The translations under genes and the position numbers were made by a program. Source: Joostella atrarenae (GTDB taxonomy: Bacteria > Bacteroidota > Bacteroidia > Flavobacteriales > Flavobacteriaceae). Taken from it: DNA of 64,000 nt. The notes under the pieces are model-generated. The model had not been told where the DNA came from and did no database searches. It saw nothing but the letters and a program-made list of their open reading frames with translations. Of this stretch, positions 31,100 through 41,270 are shown piece after piece. Location of the stretch: assembly GCF_021764745.1 (NCBI RefSeq), contig NZ_JAETXX010000003.1:1-64000 (forward strand), given 5' to 3'. Numbering within the stretch: the first letter of the stretch is position 1; every line of letters starts with the position of its first letter.

Positions 31100-33511
31100 A
31101 TGCAAACAAAACCCGAAACAAAACAAGATATTTCCTTTGAAGATTTTAAAGATCAAATACTTAACGACTACAAAATCGCGGTTACTAGTCGCGAATGTAG
31201 TTTATTAGGAAGAAGGGAGGTTTTAACCGGAAAGGCTAAATTCGGTATTTTTGGTGATGGTAAAGAGCTTCCGCAACTGGCAATGGCCAAAGCATTTAAG
31301 AATGGTGATTTTAGAAGCGGATACTACCGCGATCAAACTTTTATGATGGCTATTGGCGAATTAAGTATTAAAAATTTCTTCGCCGGACTCTACGCCCATA
31401 CAGATATAGAAAAAGAACCGATGAGTGCTGGAAGGCAAATGGGAGGTCATTTTCTTACACAAAGTAATAATCCCGACGGAACATGGAAAGATCTAACGCA
31501 GCAAAAAAATAGTAGCTCCGATATTTCTCCTACAGGAGGGCAAATGGCTCGCTTATTGGGGTTAGCGCAAGCTTCTAAAATATACAGAAACGTTGGAGAA
31601 ACGAATAATGAAGGTTTTTCTGTAAACGGAAATGAAGTAGCTTGGGGAACTATAGGTAATGCTAGTACTAGTGAAGGGATCTTTTTTGAAACAGTAAATG
31701 CCGCAGGAGTATTACAAGTTCCTATGGTAATTAGTGTTTGGGATGATGAATACGGAATTTCTGTACATGCAAAACACCAAACTACAAAAGAAAATATTTC
31801 TGAAGTTTTAAAAGGTTTTCAACGAACAGAAACCCAAGACGGATACGAAATTATCGTTGTTAAAGGATGGGATTACCCCGCTTTAATTGAAGCTTTCAAT
31901 AAAGCTGGAGCTATTGCTAGAGAAGAGCATGTTCCTGTTTTATTGCACGTTATAGAACTTACTCAACCGCAAGGACACTCTACTTCTGGTTCTCATGAGA
32001 GATATAAATCTGAAGATAGACTTAAGTGGGAAAAAGAATACGATTGTAATGTTCAATTCCGTGAGTGGGTAATAAAAAATAATTTTGCCACAGAAGAGGA
32101 ACTTAGTCAGTTAGAAAAACAGATTAAGAAAGAAGTTCGCGATGGTAAAAAAGAAGCTTGGAGTGAATTTTTAACTCCTATAAAATCAGAGAAAAAACAT
32201 GTTGTTTCTCTACTTTCTGATCTTGCCAATAGTAGCAGTAATAAAAGCTTCATCAATAGATTAAAAAATGATCTTATTTCTTTAGACGAACCTTCTAAAA
32301 GAAATATTCTTTCTAATGCAAGAAAAGCATTACGCTACGTTGTACACGAAGAATCGGAGGCGAAGACTGAATTAATAAATTGGATAGAATCTTTTTACAC
32401 TCGTACACAACCAGAGTATAGCTCTCATCTGTATAGCGAAACAAAAAATAACGTTACAAATATCGCTGAAGTACCCGCTTCCTATCAAGACGATAGTGAA
32501 ATGGTAGATGGGCGTATTATCTTAAGAGATAACTTTGATAAGCTATTTGAAAACAATCCTAATGCGCTTGTATTTGGAGAAGATAGCGGAAACATTGGAG
32601 ATGTAAATCAAGGGTTAGAAGGTCTTCAGAAAAAATATGGAGAATTAAGAGTTTCTGATGTTGGTATTCGTGAAGCATCTATTATTGGGCAAGGAATAGG
32701 AATGGCTTTAAGAGGTCTACGTCCAATTGCTGAGATCCAATATTTAGACTATATCTTATATGCTTTATATGTTTTAAGTGATGATTTAGCTAGTCTTTTA
32801 TATCGTACACTCGGAAAACAAAAAGCGCCGTTAATTGTTCGAACTCGTGGCCACCGTCTGGAAGGAATTTGGCATGCTGGCTCTCAAATGGGAGGATTAA
32901 TACATCTTTTAAGAGGAATGTATATCCTTACTCCAAGAAATATGACAAAAGCAGCAGGTTTTTATAATACCTTGATGGAAAGTGATGAACCTGCAATTGT
33001 TATCGAAAGCTTAAATGGATACCGATTAAAAGAGAAGTTACCTACAAACATAGGCGAGCTTAGAACTCCAATTGGTGTTGTAGAAACTGTAAAAGTAGGA
33101 ACAGATATCACAATTGTTTCTTATGGTTCCACTCTTAGAATTGTAGAACAAGTAGGAAAAGAGCTTCTAGAAGTTGACATAAATGTTGAAATTATAGATG
33201 CACAAACCTTACTTCCTTTTGATATAAATCATGACACCATTAAAAGTGTCAAGAAAACAAATAGACTACTAATTGTAGATGAAGATGTTCCTGGAGGATG
33301 TTCTGCATACATTTTACAAGAGATTGTAGAAAATCAAAATGCATATAAATACTTAGATAGCGCTCCACAAACATTGACTGCAAAGGCACATAGACCAGCA
33401 TATTCTAGTGATGGAGATTATTTCTCTAAACCTAATGCAGAAGATATCTTTGAAAAAGTATATGCTATTATGCACGAAACAAACCCAGAGAAATATCCGA
33501 AAATAAGATAA
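31100..33511 (+). CDS. Fused alpha/beta E1 of a 2-oxoacid dehydrogenase
   Basis: An 803-residue thiamine-diphosphate enzyme. Residues about 1-370 are an alpha-type E1 (G-A-G-R-Q-M-G-G-H-like S-A-G-R-Q-M-G-G-H-F, and N-A-S-T-S-E-G-I-F-F-E with the later W-D-D-E-Y-G-I-S-V as ThDP-binding region). Residues about 470-800 are a beta-type E1 (V-F-G-E-D-S-G, V-S-D-V-G-I-R-E-A-S-I-I-G-Q-G-I-G, L-I-V-R-T-R-G-H-R). In most bacteria these are two genes; the fused form is common in Bacteroidota. It supplies acyl groups from branched-chain 2-oxoacids (or pyruvate) to an E2 encoded elsewhere. A branched-chain role, feeding iso-fatty acids, is likely but not proven. Confidence 0.9.
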   Translation: MQTKPETKQDISFEDFKDQILNDYKIAVTSRECSLLGRREVLTGKAKFGIFGDGKELPQLAMAKAFKNGDFRSGYYRDQTFMMAIGELSIKNFFAGLYAHTDIEKEPMSAGRQMGGHFLTQSNNPDGTWKDLTQQKNSSSDISPTGGQMARLLGLAQASKIYRNVGETNNEGFSVNGNEVAWGTIGNASTSEGIFFETVNAAGVLQVPMVISVWDDEYGISVHAKHQTTKENISEVLKGFQRTETQDGYEIIVVKGWDYPALIEAFNKAGAIAREEHVPVLLHVIELTQPQGHSTSGSHERYKSEDRLKWEKEYDCNVQFREWVIKNNFATEEELSQLEKQIKKEVRDGKKEAWSEFLTPIKSEKKHVVSLLSDLANSSSNKSFINRLKNDLISLDEPSKRNILSNARKALRYVVHEESEAKTELINWIESFYTRTQPEYSSHLYSETKNNVTNIAEVPASYQDDSEMVDGRIILRDNFDKLFENNPNALVFGEDSGNIGDVNQGLEGLQKKYGELRVSDVGIREASIIGQGIGMALRGLRPIAEIQYLDYILYALYVLSDDLASLLYRTLGKQKAPLIVRTRGHRLEGIWHAGSQMGGLIHLLRGMYILTPRNMTKAAGFYNTLMESDEPAIVIESLNGYRLKEKLPTNIGELRTPIGVVETVKVGTDITIVSYGSTLRIVEQVGKELLEVDINVEIIDAQTLLPFDINHDTIKSVKKTNRLLIVDEDVPGGCSAYILQEIVENQNAYKYLDSAPQTLTAKAHRPAYSSDGDYFSKPNAEDIFEKVYAIMHETNPEKYPKIR

Positions 33512-33532
33512 TTTCTTTATTGAAATATAATA

Positions 33533-33575
33533 AATAGCAGCTACTGATTATTGTCTATAGCTGCTATTTTTTTAT
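33533..33575. terminator. Bidirectional terminator between E1 and mscS genes
   Basis: AATAGCAGCTA (33533-33543) pairs with TAGCTGCTATT (33558-33568), followed by a T run. Confidence 0.85.
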
Positions 33576-34507
33576 TCTTTTTTCTTATTTTCATCTGCCT
33601 TAAGCTTATCTATAAAGCTAATTGGAAGTTCGGCTTCCTTACCATATAATTTAATTTCTTGGATATCTGCTGGCATGTAATAACCAGCATCTTCTAAGGC
33701 TTCTTTTACTCTTCTAACCACATTCCCTTTTGTTATTAGAGCTTGCATTCCAAATTCCTTCGTATCTACCCAAAAGAAAACTTTTAAATTCACTGTGCTT
33801 GTATCTAATTTGTCTTCAGTAACAAAGTTTTGATGTATTTCATCACTCATTACCTTCGGCTCTTCGCTTAAAGCCTTTAATACAACTTTTTTAGCTCCAT
33901 CAATATTATCCTCATAAGCAATCCCAATTATAAAGTCATACCTAAAAAATCCATCTTCCGTATAATTAGTAACAGGACGCGTAATTACATCACTATTAGG
34001 AATATACACATCTTTACCATCAAATGTTTTCAACTTTGTATATCTAAATTCTAAGGTCTTTACTTTCCCGAAAATATCTCCAATTTCTACCGTGTCATCT
34101 ACATCAAAAGGGCGATTAAAGCTTAAAATTACTCCAGCAATAAAATTCTGACCCACATCTTTAAAAGCAAATCCTAAAACTACAGCACTAGCTCCTGCTG
34201 CTGCCAAAATCCCCGCGGAAATATTACCTAATCCTGCTGCATCCAATGCAAGCATGATAAAAATTAAAATAAGAATAAAGCGGATTCCTCTTCCTAGAAA
34301 CTTACTCATTAATGGATCGTGTGTTCTTTTCTGAATTCTTCGCTTAGCAAACTCTCCAATCCATCCTGCGATAAAAATTCCTAATATTAAAATTAACAAC
34401 CCTAAAATATATAGCGGAACTGCTTTTATAAATTCACGAAAGTAATTCTCTGTGGAGTCAGATATTTTTTCATAAGCCCCCTGATTAACGATTAGTAAGT
34501 AGAACAT
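33572..34507 (-). CDS. Small-conductance mechanosensitive channel (MscS family)
   Basis: A 311-residue protein. Three membrane segments lie at residues about 30-50, 72-92 and 95-125. The third is the pore helix, with the glycine/alanine pattern A-A-A-G-A-S-A-V-V-L-G-F-A-F-K-D and G-Q-N-F-I-A-G-V. The beta domain (F-D-V-D-D-T-V-E-I-G-D-I-F-G-K-V) and the cytoplasmic alpha/beta domain follow. It releases solutes on osmotic downshock. The stop lies in the shared terminator region. Confidence 0.93.
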   Translation of the reverse strand: MFYLLIVNQGAYEKISDSTENYFREFIKAVPLYILGLLILILGIFIAGWIGEFAKRRIQKRTHDPLMSKFLGRGIRFILILIFIMLALDAAGLGNISAGILAAAGASAVVLGFAFKDVGQNFIAGVILSFNRPFDVDDTVEIGDIFGKVKTLEFRYTKLKTFDGKDVYIPNSDVITRPVTNYTEDGFFRYDFIIGIAYEDNIDGAKKVVLKALSEEPKVMSDEIHQNFVTEDKLDTSTVNLKVFFWVDTKEFGMQALITKGNVVRRVKEALEDAGYYMPADIQEIKLYGKEAELPISFIDKLKADENKKKE

Positions 34508-34646
34508 GAAATTGATTTTAAATGAATAGTCTTCTTAAAATTACTAAATAAAAACTACTGTTAGAAAATATTTTAAAATTGATTATATACACGACATTCA
34601 GAATATAATTTCCTAAATTTAAATTAACAAATTATAGCGTGTAGAT

Positions 34647-35684
34647 ATGAGAATTGAAAACGAATTAAAGTTAGGGTTTAAAGATGTAATGATTCGCCCT
34701 AAAAGATCTACTTTAAAATCTAGAAGCGAGGTTACACTCAACAGAGCATTTAAATTTAAACACAGTGATACTATTTGGAATGGAGTCCCGATAATCGCTG
34801 CGAATATGGATACCGTTGGAACCTTTGAAATGGCCACTGCTCTAACTAAACAAGAACTTATAACTGCTATTCACAAACATTATTCTCTTGAAGATTGGAC
34901 CTCTTTTTTAGCTGATAAAAATGAAGATATTTTTAATTATATCGCTATTAGTTCTGGTACGAGCAAAGAAGATGCAAAAAAACTAAAGGAGATTTTAAGT
35001 GTTCATACAGGAATAAAACTTATCTGTATTGATGTTGCTAATGGATACTCCGAACATTTTGTAGATTTTGTAAAGTATGCACGTAACAGCCATCCTGATA
35101 AAATAATAATGGCCGGAAATGTAGTTACAGGAGAAATGGTCGAGGAGCTTATTCTAGCAGGTGCAGATGTTATTAAAGTTGGGATTGGACCTGGAAGCGT
35201 ATGCACAACACGCGTAAAAACAGGTGTTGGATATCCTCAGCTTTCTGCTATTATAGAATGTGCAGATGCTGCGCACGGTCTTGGAGGACATATTATTTCT
35301 GATGGAGGTTGTAAAATTCCTGGAGATATAGCAAAAGCTTTTGGCGGTGGTGCAGACTTTGTTATGCTTGGAGGAATGTTAGCAGGACATACCGAAAGTG
35401 GAGGTGAGATAATTTCAAGAAATGGAGAGAAGTATAAAGCTTTTTACGGAATGAGCTCAGAAACAGCCATGAATAAACATGCTGGAGGCGTTGCCAATTA
35501 TAGAGCTAGCGAAGGAAAAACCGTAGAGATTCCTTATCGTGGAGATGTAATACACACCGTTCAAGATATTTTAGGAAGTTTACGATCTACCTGTACTTAT
35601 GTTGGAGCTAGCAGATTAAAAGAGCTTACTAAACGCACTACTTTTATTAGAGTGCAAGAGCAACACAACGAGATTTTTTCATAG
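34647..35684 (+). CDS. guaC: GMP reductase
   Basis: A 345-residue enzyme of the IMPDH/GMPR fold without CBS domains. The N-terminal [14 protein letters not shown] is typical. The catalytic Cys lies in [11 protein letters not shown] at residue 186, the same number as in the E. coli enzyme. The flavin-free active site continues with [11 protein letters not shown] and Y-G-M-S-S-E. It converts GMP to IMP with NADPH, for purine interconversion. It ends seven bases before the convergent holA stop. Confidence 0.95.
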   Translation: MRIENELKLGFKDVMIRPKRSTLKSRSEVTLNRAFKFKHSDTIWNGVPIIAANMDTVGTFEMATALTKQELITAIHKHYSLEDWTSFLADKNEDIFNYIAISSGTSKEDAKKLKEILSVHTGIKLICIDVANGYSEHFVDFVKYARNSHPDKIIMAGNVVTGEMVEELILAGADVIKVGIGPGSVCTTRVKTGVGYPQLSAIIECADAAHGLGGHIISDGGCKIPGDIAKAFGGGADFVMLGGMLAGHTESGGEIISRNGEKYKAFYGMSSETAMNKHAGGVANYRASEGKTVEIPYRGDVIHTVQDILGSLRSTCTYVGASRLKELTKRTTFIRVQEQHNEIFS

Positions 35685-35690
35685 AAAGCG

Positions 35691-36695
35691 TTAGCCAAAA
35701 ATAGCAACAAGCAATTCTTTCAATAAATCTGCCTGAGAGATACTCCCAGCACCAACTCCCTTACTTTTTAAATCGATGTCTCGCAAGTGGGCTACAATAT
35801 GGCTACATTGTTTCATATTGTAATTTCTGGCTGCTGTTTGATATTCTCCAACAAAATATGGGTTTACTTTTAAAGCACTGGCAACACTGCCTTTGGAATG
35901 GTCTTTTAAACCGTGATATTGTAATAATTGAGAATAGAAGTTATAAAGTAAAGAAACTGTTACTATCAGTGGGTTATCTTTTGGATTTTGAGAAAAATAA
36001 GTCACAATCCTAGTCGCTTTTACAACATCTCGCTCCCCTATTGCTTTACGGAGCTCAAAGTTATTGTAGTCTTTACTAATCCCAATATTCTCTTCGATAT
36101 GTTTGGGAGTAATTTCTTCTTCCTTCGGAATTACAAGTTGTAATTTCTCTAGCTCGTTATTAATCTTCCCAAGGTCTGTTCCTAAAAACTCCACCAACAT
36201 CTGTGTGGCTTTAGGAGTTATTTTATATTTTTTCCCAGCTAAAACACGACGGATCCAATCCCCAATTTGATTTTCATATAGCTTTTTACTTTCAAAAATA
36301 TAACCAGATTTCGCAATTGCTTTGTAGACCTTTTTACGCTTATCAAGCTTTTTATACTTATAGCAAATTACCAAAACTGTAGTTGGCTGCGGGTTTAAAG
36401 CGTATGCTTCCAATTGATCTATTACTCGTGAAAGGTTTTGCGCCTCTTTAACAATAATAACTTGGCGCTCTGCCATCATTGGGTAACGCTTTGCGCTAGA
36501 AACAATCTCATCGATTGTAACATCTTTCCCATATAAAACGACTTGGTTAAAGCCCTTTTCTTCTTCAGATAAAATAGATTTTTCCATGAATTGTGAAATC
36601 TTATCTACATAATAAGGCTCTTCCCCCATTAAAAAATAAATAGGTTTTATATTCCCTGCCCTTACATCATTCACAATCTTTTTTATTTCATCCAT
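35691..36695 (-). CDS. holA: DNA polymerase III delta subunit
   Basis: A 334-residue clamp-loader subunit. It begins with the N-terminal P-I-Y-F-L-M-G-E-E-P-Y-Y-V-D motif (residues about 18-31), a degenerate Walker-like site; then Q-V-I-I-V-K-E-A-Q-N-L and T-V-L-V-I-C-Y-K-Y-K-K-L-D-K-R. The C-terminal collar has G-V-G-A-G-S-I-S-Q-A-D-L-L-K-E-L. Delta opens the beta clamp. The gene is divergent from the HsdR-N-like gene, a pairing common in this family. Confidence 0.93.
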   Translation of the reverse strand: MDEIKKIVNDVRAGNIKPIYFLMGEEPYYVDKISQFMEKSILSEEEKGFNQVVLYGKDVTIDEIVSSAKRYPMMAERQVIIVKEAQNLSRVIDQLEAYALNPQPTTVLVICYKYKKLDKRKKVYKAIAKSGYIFESKKLYENQIGDWIRRVLAGKKYKITPKATQMLVEFLGTDLGKINNELEKLQLVIPKEEEITPKHIEENIGISKDYNNFELRKAIGERDVVKATRIVTYFSQNPKDNPLIVTVSLLYNFYSQLLQYHGLKDHSKGSVASALKVNPYFVGEYQTAARNYNMKQCSHIVAHLRDIDLKSKGVGAGSISQADLLKELLVAIFG

Positions 36696-36754
36696 AGAAA
36701 AAGAATCTATATTTTTTTTATCTCTTTAAATTGTTATTTCTGATATTTGTTATC

Positions 36755-37201
36755 ATGCAACAACTGAATTTTCCAGCATATACATTTCGATTCAAAAATA
36801 GCGAAAATAAAGTCCATATTTTTGATCCTATCCGTAAAAAATTTATCCAATTACAACCCGAAGAATGGGTTCGCCAACACGTAGTTTCTTTTTTAATGGC
36901 TGAAAAAAACTACCCTAAATCATTAATAAATGTTGAAAAGGAACTACAAATCAACAGGTTAAAAAAAAGATATGATGTATTAGTGTACAATTCAGACGGA
37001 AGCATTCGATTGATTGTAGAATGCAAAGCGCCTGCTATAAAAATCACTCAAGAAACATTTGATCAGATTGCACGTTATAATCTTACCATAAAAGCAGAAT
37101 ATTTAATGGTTACCAATGGTTTGGATCACTATTACTGTAAAATGGATTACGAACAAGAAAAATACATATTTCTAAAGGATATTCCATCATATATGCGTTA
37201 A
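36755..37201 (+). CDS. HSDR_N-domain (restriction-endonuclease-like) protein
   Basis: A 148-residue protein from the ATG at 36755; the frame is open from 36731 but the usual start is M-Q-Q-L-N-F-P. It matches the N-terminal domain of type I restriction subunits: E-W-V-R-Q-H-V-V-S-F-L (residues about 38-48), the nuclease core Y-D-V-L-V-Y-N-S-D-G with I-V-E-C-K-A-P, and Q-I-A-R-Y-N. The D...E-x-K set is complete. No helicase or methylase is near, so it is a standalone protein of unknown role, conserved beside holA in Flavobacteria. Confidence 0.8.
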   Translation: MQQLNFPAYTFRFKNSENKVHIFDPIRKKFIQLQPEEWVRQHVVSFLMAEKNYPKSLINVEKELQINRLKKRYDVLVYNSDGSIRLIVECKAPAIKITQETFDQIARYNLTIKAEYLMVTNGLDHYYCKMDYEQEKYIFLKDIPSYMR

Positions 37202-37244
37202 TTTGCAACCGTTTAAATCTCTCACATAGAATTTTATATTGCGA

Positions 37245-38258
37245 ATGAAAATAGCTGTTATTATACTGAATTGGAATGGTAGCTCACTTTTAGAAAAGTT
37301 TTTACCATCAGTAATCAGTTATTCTCAAAATGCTACAATTTATGTTGCAGACAACGCTTCAACAGATAATTCTATTTCTTTTTTACAGGAGCACTACCCT
37401 GCTATTAAAATCATTCAGAATAAAAGCAACGGAGGTTATGCTAAAGGTTATAATGAAGCCTTGAAACACGTAGATGAAGATGTTTTTTGTCTATTAAACT
37501 CAGATATTGAAGTAACTCCAAACTGGCTAATTCCAATCGAAGAAGCTTTTAAAACATATAAAGATGTTGCTATACTTCAGCCAAAAATATTAGACTTTAA
37601 AAATAAAAACTTATTCGAATATGCTGGAGCTGCTGGAGGTTATTTGGATCGCTTAGGTTATCCTTTTTGTAGAGGAAGAATCTTCCAAACGTTAGAAGAA
37701 GATAAAGGTCAATATAACGACGTAAAAGAAATTTTTTGGGCTACGGGAGCTTGTATGTTTATTAAAAAAGAAGTTTTTAATTCTCTAGGAGGCTTTGATG
37801 AAGATTATTTTGCACACCAAGAGGAGATAGATTTATGCTGGAGGGCACATAATAGAAATTATAAAATACTTTACATAGGCACTTCAAAAGTTTACCATGT
37901 AGGAGGAGCAACTCTAGGAAATATGAATCCTAAAAAAACTTTTTTAAACTTTAGGAACTCATTATTTTCAATTACAAAAAATCTTCCAAAACGTAAGGTT
38001 TTTCCACTAATAATTGCTAGATTGTTTTTAGATGGTATTGCTGGTGTTCGCTTTTTATTTCAATTAAAATTCTTACATCTATTTGCAATAATAAAAGCAC
38101 ATTTCAGTTATTACTACAACTTTATAAAAATCTTTAAAAAGAGAGATTGTATAAACAAAGATATTAAGTATTTTGAATGTACTTCTGTGGTAATTAGTTA
38201 CTTCTTAAAACAGGAGAGGTTCTATGATGAAATTACAAACAAGAAAAGCCCGTCATAA
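37245..38258 (+). CDS. Glycosyltransferase family 2
   Basis: A 337-residue protein from ATG 37245 (a TTG two codons upstream is also possible). The GT-A fold is clear: A-V-I-I-L-N-W-N-G (residues about 3-11), V-A-D-N-A-S-T-D-N-S (about 36-45), the metal-binding L-L-N-S-D-I-E-V (about 83-90) and G-G-F-D-E-D-Y-F-A-H-Q-E-E-I-D-L-C-W-R (about 177-195). It is rhamnosyltransferase-like and may act in polysaccharide or glycan synthesis. The C-terminal 60 residues are hydrophobic-basic and could attach it to the membrane. Confidence 0.9.
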   Translation: MKIAVIILNWNGSSLLEKFLPSVISYSQNATIYVADNASTDNSISFLQEHYPAIKIIQNKSNGGYAKGYNEALKHVDEDVFCLLNSDIEVTPNWLIPIEEAFKTYKDVAILQPKILDFKNKNLFEYAGAAGGYLDRLGYPFCRGRIFQTLEEDKGQYNDVKEIFWATGACMFIKKEVFNSLGGFDEDYFAHQEEIDLCWRAHNRNYKILYIGTSKVYHVGGATLGNMNPKKTFLNFRNSLFSITKNLPKRKVFPLIIARLFLDGIAGVRFLFQLKFLHLFAIIKAHFSYYYNFIKIFKKRDCINKDIKYFECTSVVISYFLKQERFYDEITNKKSPS

Positions 38259-38364
38259 CCGCATTCATTTAAGAGAAAATTAACTAAAAACGCTGTACTT
38301 ACATTTGCTTTTTATCTAATTTTGTTCTAAAATGTTAAAACGTTAATTAAGTAAAATTATAATT

Positions 38365-39204
38365 ATGAAAAAAATTCTTTTATTAGGTGCCATGAGTGCC
38401 ATTTTTCTAACATCTTGTGTATCTTCTAAAAAGTATGCTGAGTTACAATCTAAGCATAAAGAGACTCAAGATCTTTTAAATTCTGCTACTGTTAAGTTAA
38501 ACTCTTGTCTAGCTGAAAAAGAAAATTACAAAGAGCAGATGGAATTGCTTAAGAGTAATAACATGGAGTTGATTAACAACATGGGTAATTTAACAACCTT
38601 AACTTCTAAAGGAGCAGATAACTTAGAAAAATCTTTAGAAAGTTTAAGAGAAAAAGATCTTACGATCAGAAAATTACAAAATGCTGTTACTCGTAGAGAC
38701 TCTGTAAACTTAGCTTTAGTACAAAGCTTAAAAGGTGTATTGGGTAACTTAGATGATGAGGATATCAATATTAGCGTAGAAAAAGGAGTTGTTTATGTAA
38801 ACATTTCTGATAAATTATTATTCTCTAGCGGAAGTACTACAGTATCTTCAAGAGCTAAAGAAGTATTAGGAAAAGTTGCTACTGTTGTTAAAAACAAGCC
38901 AGATTTCGAATTTATGGTTGAAGGACACACTGATACAGTGCCAATCCGTACAGCTGCAATTAAAGATAACTGGGACTTAAGTGTTTTAAGAGCTACTTCT
39001 GTTGTTAGAATTTTACAAGATGAATTTGGTGTTGCTCCTGCAAGAATGACTGCAGCTGGTAGAAGCCAATACGTTCCTGTAGCTTCTAACGATACTAAAG
39101 ACGGAAAAGCTAAAAACCGTAGAACAAGAATTGTTATTCTACCTAAGTTAGATCAATTCTACAGTATGATTGAAGAAGGAATGAAAGATCCTAAAATTAA
39201 CTAA
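38365..39204 (+). CDS. OmpA-family lipoprotein
   Basis: A 279-residue protein. It has a lipoprotein signal (GAMSAIFLTSC, Cys18), a long coiled coil (residues about 25-110) and a C-terminal OmpA domain binding peptidoglycan. Key residues are in F-M-V-E-G-H-T-D-T-V-P (about 185-195), N-W-D-L-S-V-L-R-A and K-N-R-R-T-R-I-V-I. It tethers the outer membrane to the cell wall. It has its own terminator. Confidence 0.92.
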   Translation: MKKILLLGAMSAIFLTSCVSSKKYAELQSKHKETQDLLNSATVKLNSCLAEKENYKEQMELLKSNNMELINNMGNLTTLTSKGADNLEKSLESLREKDLTIRKLQNAVTRRDSVNLALVQSLKGVLGNLDDEDINISVEKGVVYVNISDKLLFSSGSTTVSSRAKEVLGKVATVVKNKPDFEFMVEGHTDTVPIRTAAIKDNWDLSVLRATSVVRILQDEFGVAPARMTAAGRSQYVPVASNDTKDGKAKNRRTRIVILPKLDQFYSMIEEGMKDPKIN

Positions 39205-39232
39205 GGATTCGTTCTAACAAGATAAATTATAT

Positions 39233-39262
39233 CAAAGCATCGCCATTGGCGGTGCTTTTTTA
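39233..39262 (+). terminator. Terminator after the OmpA gene
   Basis: GCATCGCC (39237-39244) pairs with GGCGGTGC (one G-U), followed by seven T. It lies before the DUF3124 start, which helps exclude the longer reading of that gene. Confidence 0.82.
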
Positions 39263-39296
39263 TTATCTTTATTTTTCTATTTATCAAACGCACAAA

Positions 39297-39827
39297 ATGA
39301 GCAACAAATACATTATAAAATACACATTAGTAATCTTCAGCATCTTCCTTATGATTTCTTGTGAAACAAATACAGAGGGAACAGATGAAACCATACAAAT
39401 GGTAGATTGGAGCGAAAGAACTGCTTCCATCCCCGCTAAAGACTCTTTGATAAACGGACAGACGTACTTATCTATCTATTCTCAAATATATAGTTATACG
39501 CTACACGGTAAACACGATCTTACAACTACGGTTAGCATTCGTAATACTAGCGACAAGGACACCATTTATATTAAAAAAGCAGATTATTACGATCATAAAG
39601 GGGCGTTAATACGATCTTATATGAAAAGTTCTGTTTATATGGCTCCTTTAGAAACTTTAGAGATTGTAATTGCTAAGGACGATAACCACGGAGGTTCTGG
39701 TGCTAATTTTATTTTTGATTGGGCAGCTCAAAAAAACAGTTCTATTCCACACTTTGAAGGAATAATGATTTCTACTGCAGGACAACAAGGATTGTCTTTT
39801 TCTACACAAGGAGTAAGAACAAAATAA
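39297..39827 (+). CDS. DUF3124 lipoprotein
   Basis: A 176-residue lipoprotein from ATG 39297 (signal with lipobox LMISC, Cys21); a longer frame from 39246 would start inside the terminator of the previous gene. The mature part has Y-L-S-I-Y-S-Q-I-Y, L-T-T-T-V-S-I-R-N-T-S, and L-E-T-L-E-I-V-I-A-K-D-D-x-x-G-G-S-G-A-N-F-I-F-D-W, as in DUF3124. Function unknown. It shares a terminator with the convergent glyA. Confidence 0.85.
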   Translation: MSNKYIIKYTLVIFSIFLMISCETNTEGTDETIQMVDWSERTASIPAKDSLINGQTYLSIYSQIYSYTLHGKHDLTTTVSIRNTSDKDTIYIKKADYYDHKGALIRSYMKSSVYMAPLETLEIVIAKDDNHGGSGANFIFDWAAQKNSSIPHFEGIMISTAGQQGLSFSTQGVRTK

Positions 39828-39829
39828 AA

Positions 39830-39861
39830 AAGCTCCAACCATTTGGTCAGAGCCTTTTAGT
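39830..39861. terminator. Shared terminator of DUF3124 and glyA genes
   Basis: GCTCCAACC (39832-39840) and GGTCAGAGC (39845-39853) pair with one mismatch, with A- and T-rich flanks on the two sides. Confidence 0.7.
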
Positions 39862-39884
39862 ATAATATTATAAATAATTACAGC

Positions 39885-41159
39885 TTAAGCCTTAAATAAA
39901 GGTCTGTCTGCCATTAATCGGTATACATGATTCTTAGCTGCTTCGATTTTAGTATCATCTTCACGATTCATTAAAACCTCATCAACTAAGTTAACAATAG
40001 CTTCCATATCTTCTTCAACTAAACCTCTAGAAGTTACTGCAGCAGTTCCAATTCTAATACCACTGGTAACAAATGGACTCTTATCATCAAAAGGAACCAT
40101 ATTCTTGTTTACTGTTATATTAGCCTTCCCTAACGCTTCTTCTCCTTCTTTCCCTGATAAGTTTTTATTTCTCAGGTCGATTAACATCATATGATTATCC
40201 GTTCCATCAGAAATAATATTATAACCTCTTTTTACAAATGCCTGAGCCATTGCTGCTGCATTTTTCTTTACTTGAACGATATAATGTAAGAAGTTTTCAC
40301 TTAATGCCTCTCCAAAAGCAATTGCTTTAGCGGCAATAATATGCTCTAAAGGTCCTCCTTGGTTTCCTGGGAATACAGCACTATCTAAAAGAGAAGACAT
40401 CATTTTAAGATTACCATTTTTCAACTTTAATCCAAAAGGATTTTCAAAGTCTTTCCCCATTAATATCAGTCCACCACGAGGTCCTCTTAAAGTTTTATGA
40501 GTTGTAGTTGTTACAATATGACAGTGAGGAATAGGGTCATTTAAAATTCCTTTTGCAATTAATCCAGCAGGGTGAGATATATCTGCCATTAAAATAGCTC
40601 CTACACTATCTGCTATCTTTCTGAATTTTTCGAAATCAATATCTCGAGAATAAGCAGAAGCTCCAGCAATAATTAATTTTGGTTGTTCTTTTTCTGCAAC
40701 CTCAGCAATAGTATCATAATTTAAACGCCCTGTTTCTTTATCTACTCCATAAAACACAGGATTATATAATTTCCCAGAGAAATTTACTGGAGACCCATGT
40801 GTAAGGTGACCTCCATGAGAAAGATCAAAACCTAAAATTTTATCTCCTGGCTTTAAACAAGCTGCAAAAACTTCAGTATTAGCTTGCGATCCACTGTGTG
40901 GTTGTACATTAGCATATGCTGCACCAAAAAGCTCTTTAGCACGCTCTATTGCTATAGTTTCGATTTCATCTACAACTTCACACCCACCGTAATAACGTTT
41001 TCCAGGGTATCCTTCAGCATATTTATTTGTTAATACAGAACCGGCAGCTTCCATAACCTGCTCGCTCACAAAATTTTCTGATGCAATTAGCTCAATACCT
41101 TCTAATTGTCGCTTTTTTTCAGCCTTTATAAGATCAAAAATCTGTTCGTCTCTTTTCAT
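39885..41159 (-). CDS. glyA: Serine hydroxymethyltransferase
   Basis: A 424-residue PLP enzyme of full length. It has the start [21 protein letters not shown], the S-G-S-Q-A-N loop and the PLP lysine in [14 protein letters not shown] (about residue 222). It interconverts serine and glycine and loads tetrahydrofolate with one-carbon units. Divergent from fahA. Confidence 0.96.
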   Translation of the reverse strand: MKRDEQIFDLIKAEKKRQLEGIELIASENFVSEQVMEAAGSVLTNKYAEGYPGKRYYGGCEVVDEIETIAIERAKELFGAAYANVQPHSGSQANTEVFAACLKPGDKILGFDLSHGGHLTHGSPVNFSGKLYNPVFYGVDKETGRLNYDTIAEVAEKEQPKLIIAGASAYSRDIDFEKFRKIADSVGAILMADISHPAGLIAKGILNDPIPHCHIVTTTTHKTLRGPRGGLILMGKDFENPFGLKLKNGNLKMMSSLLDSAVFPGNQGGPLEHIIAAKAIAFGEALSENFLHYIVQVKKNAAAMAQAFVKRGYNIISDGTDNHMMLIDLRNKNLSGKEGEEALGKANITVNKNMVPFDDKSPFVTSGIRIGTAAVTSRGLVEEDMEAIVNLVDEVLMNREDDTKIEAAKNHVYRLMADRPLFKA

Positions 41160-41270
41160 TTCGGAATATTTCGTTAAAGAATGCTCAAAAATATAAAATA
41201 GATTCGGTTAATTAATAGAAAATGCTACCTTTAAATTCTAATTTATCAAACAATAATTAACAAAATTGTC

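Noticed and set aside
39246-39296. Earlier start for the DUF3124 lipoprotein
   Set aside because: It begins inside the terminator of the OmpA gene; ATG 39297 gives a normal lipoprotein signal.
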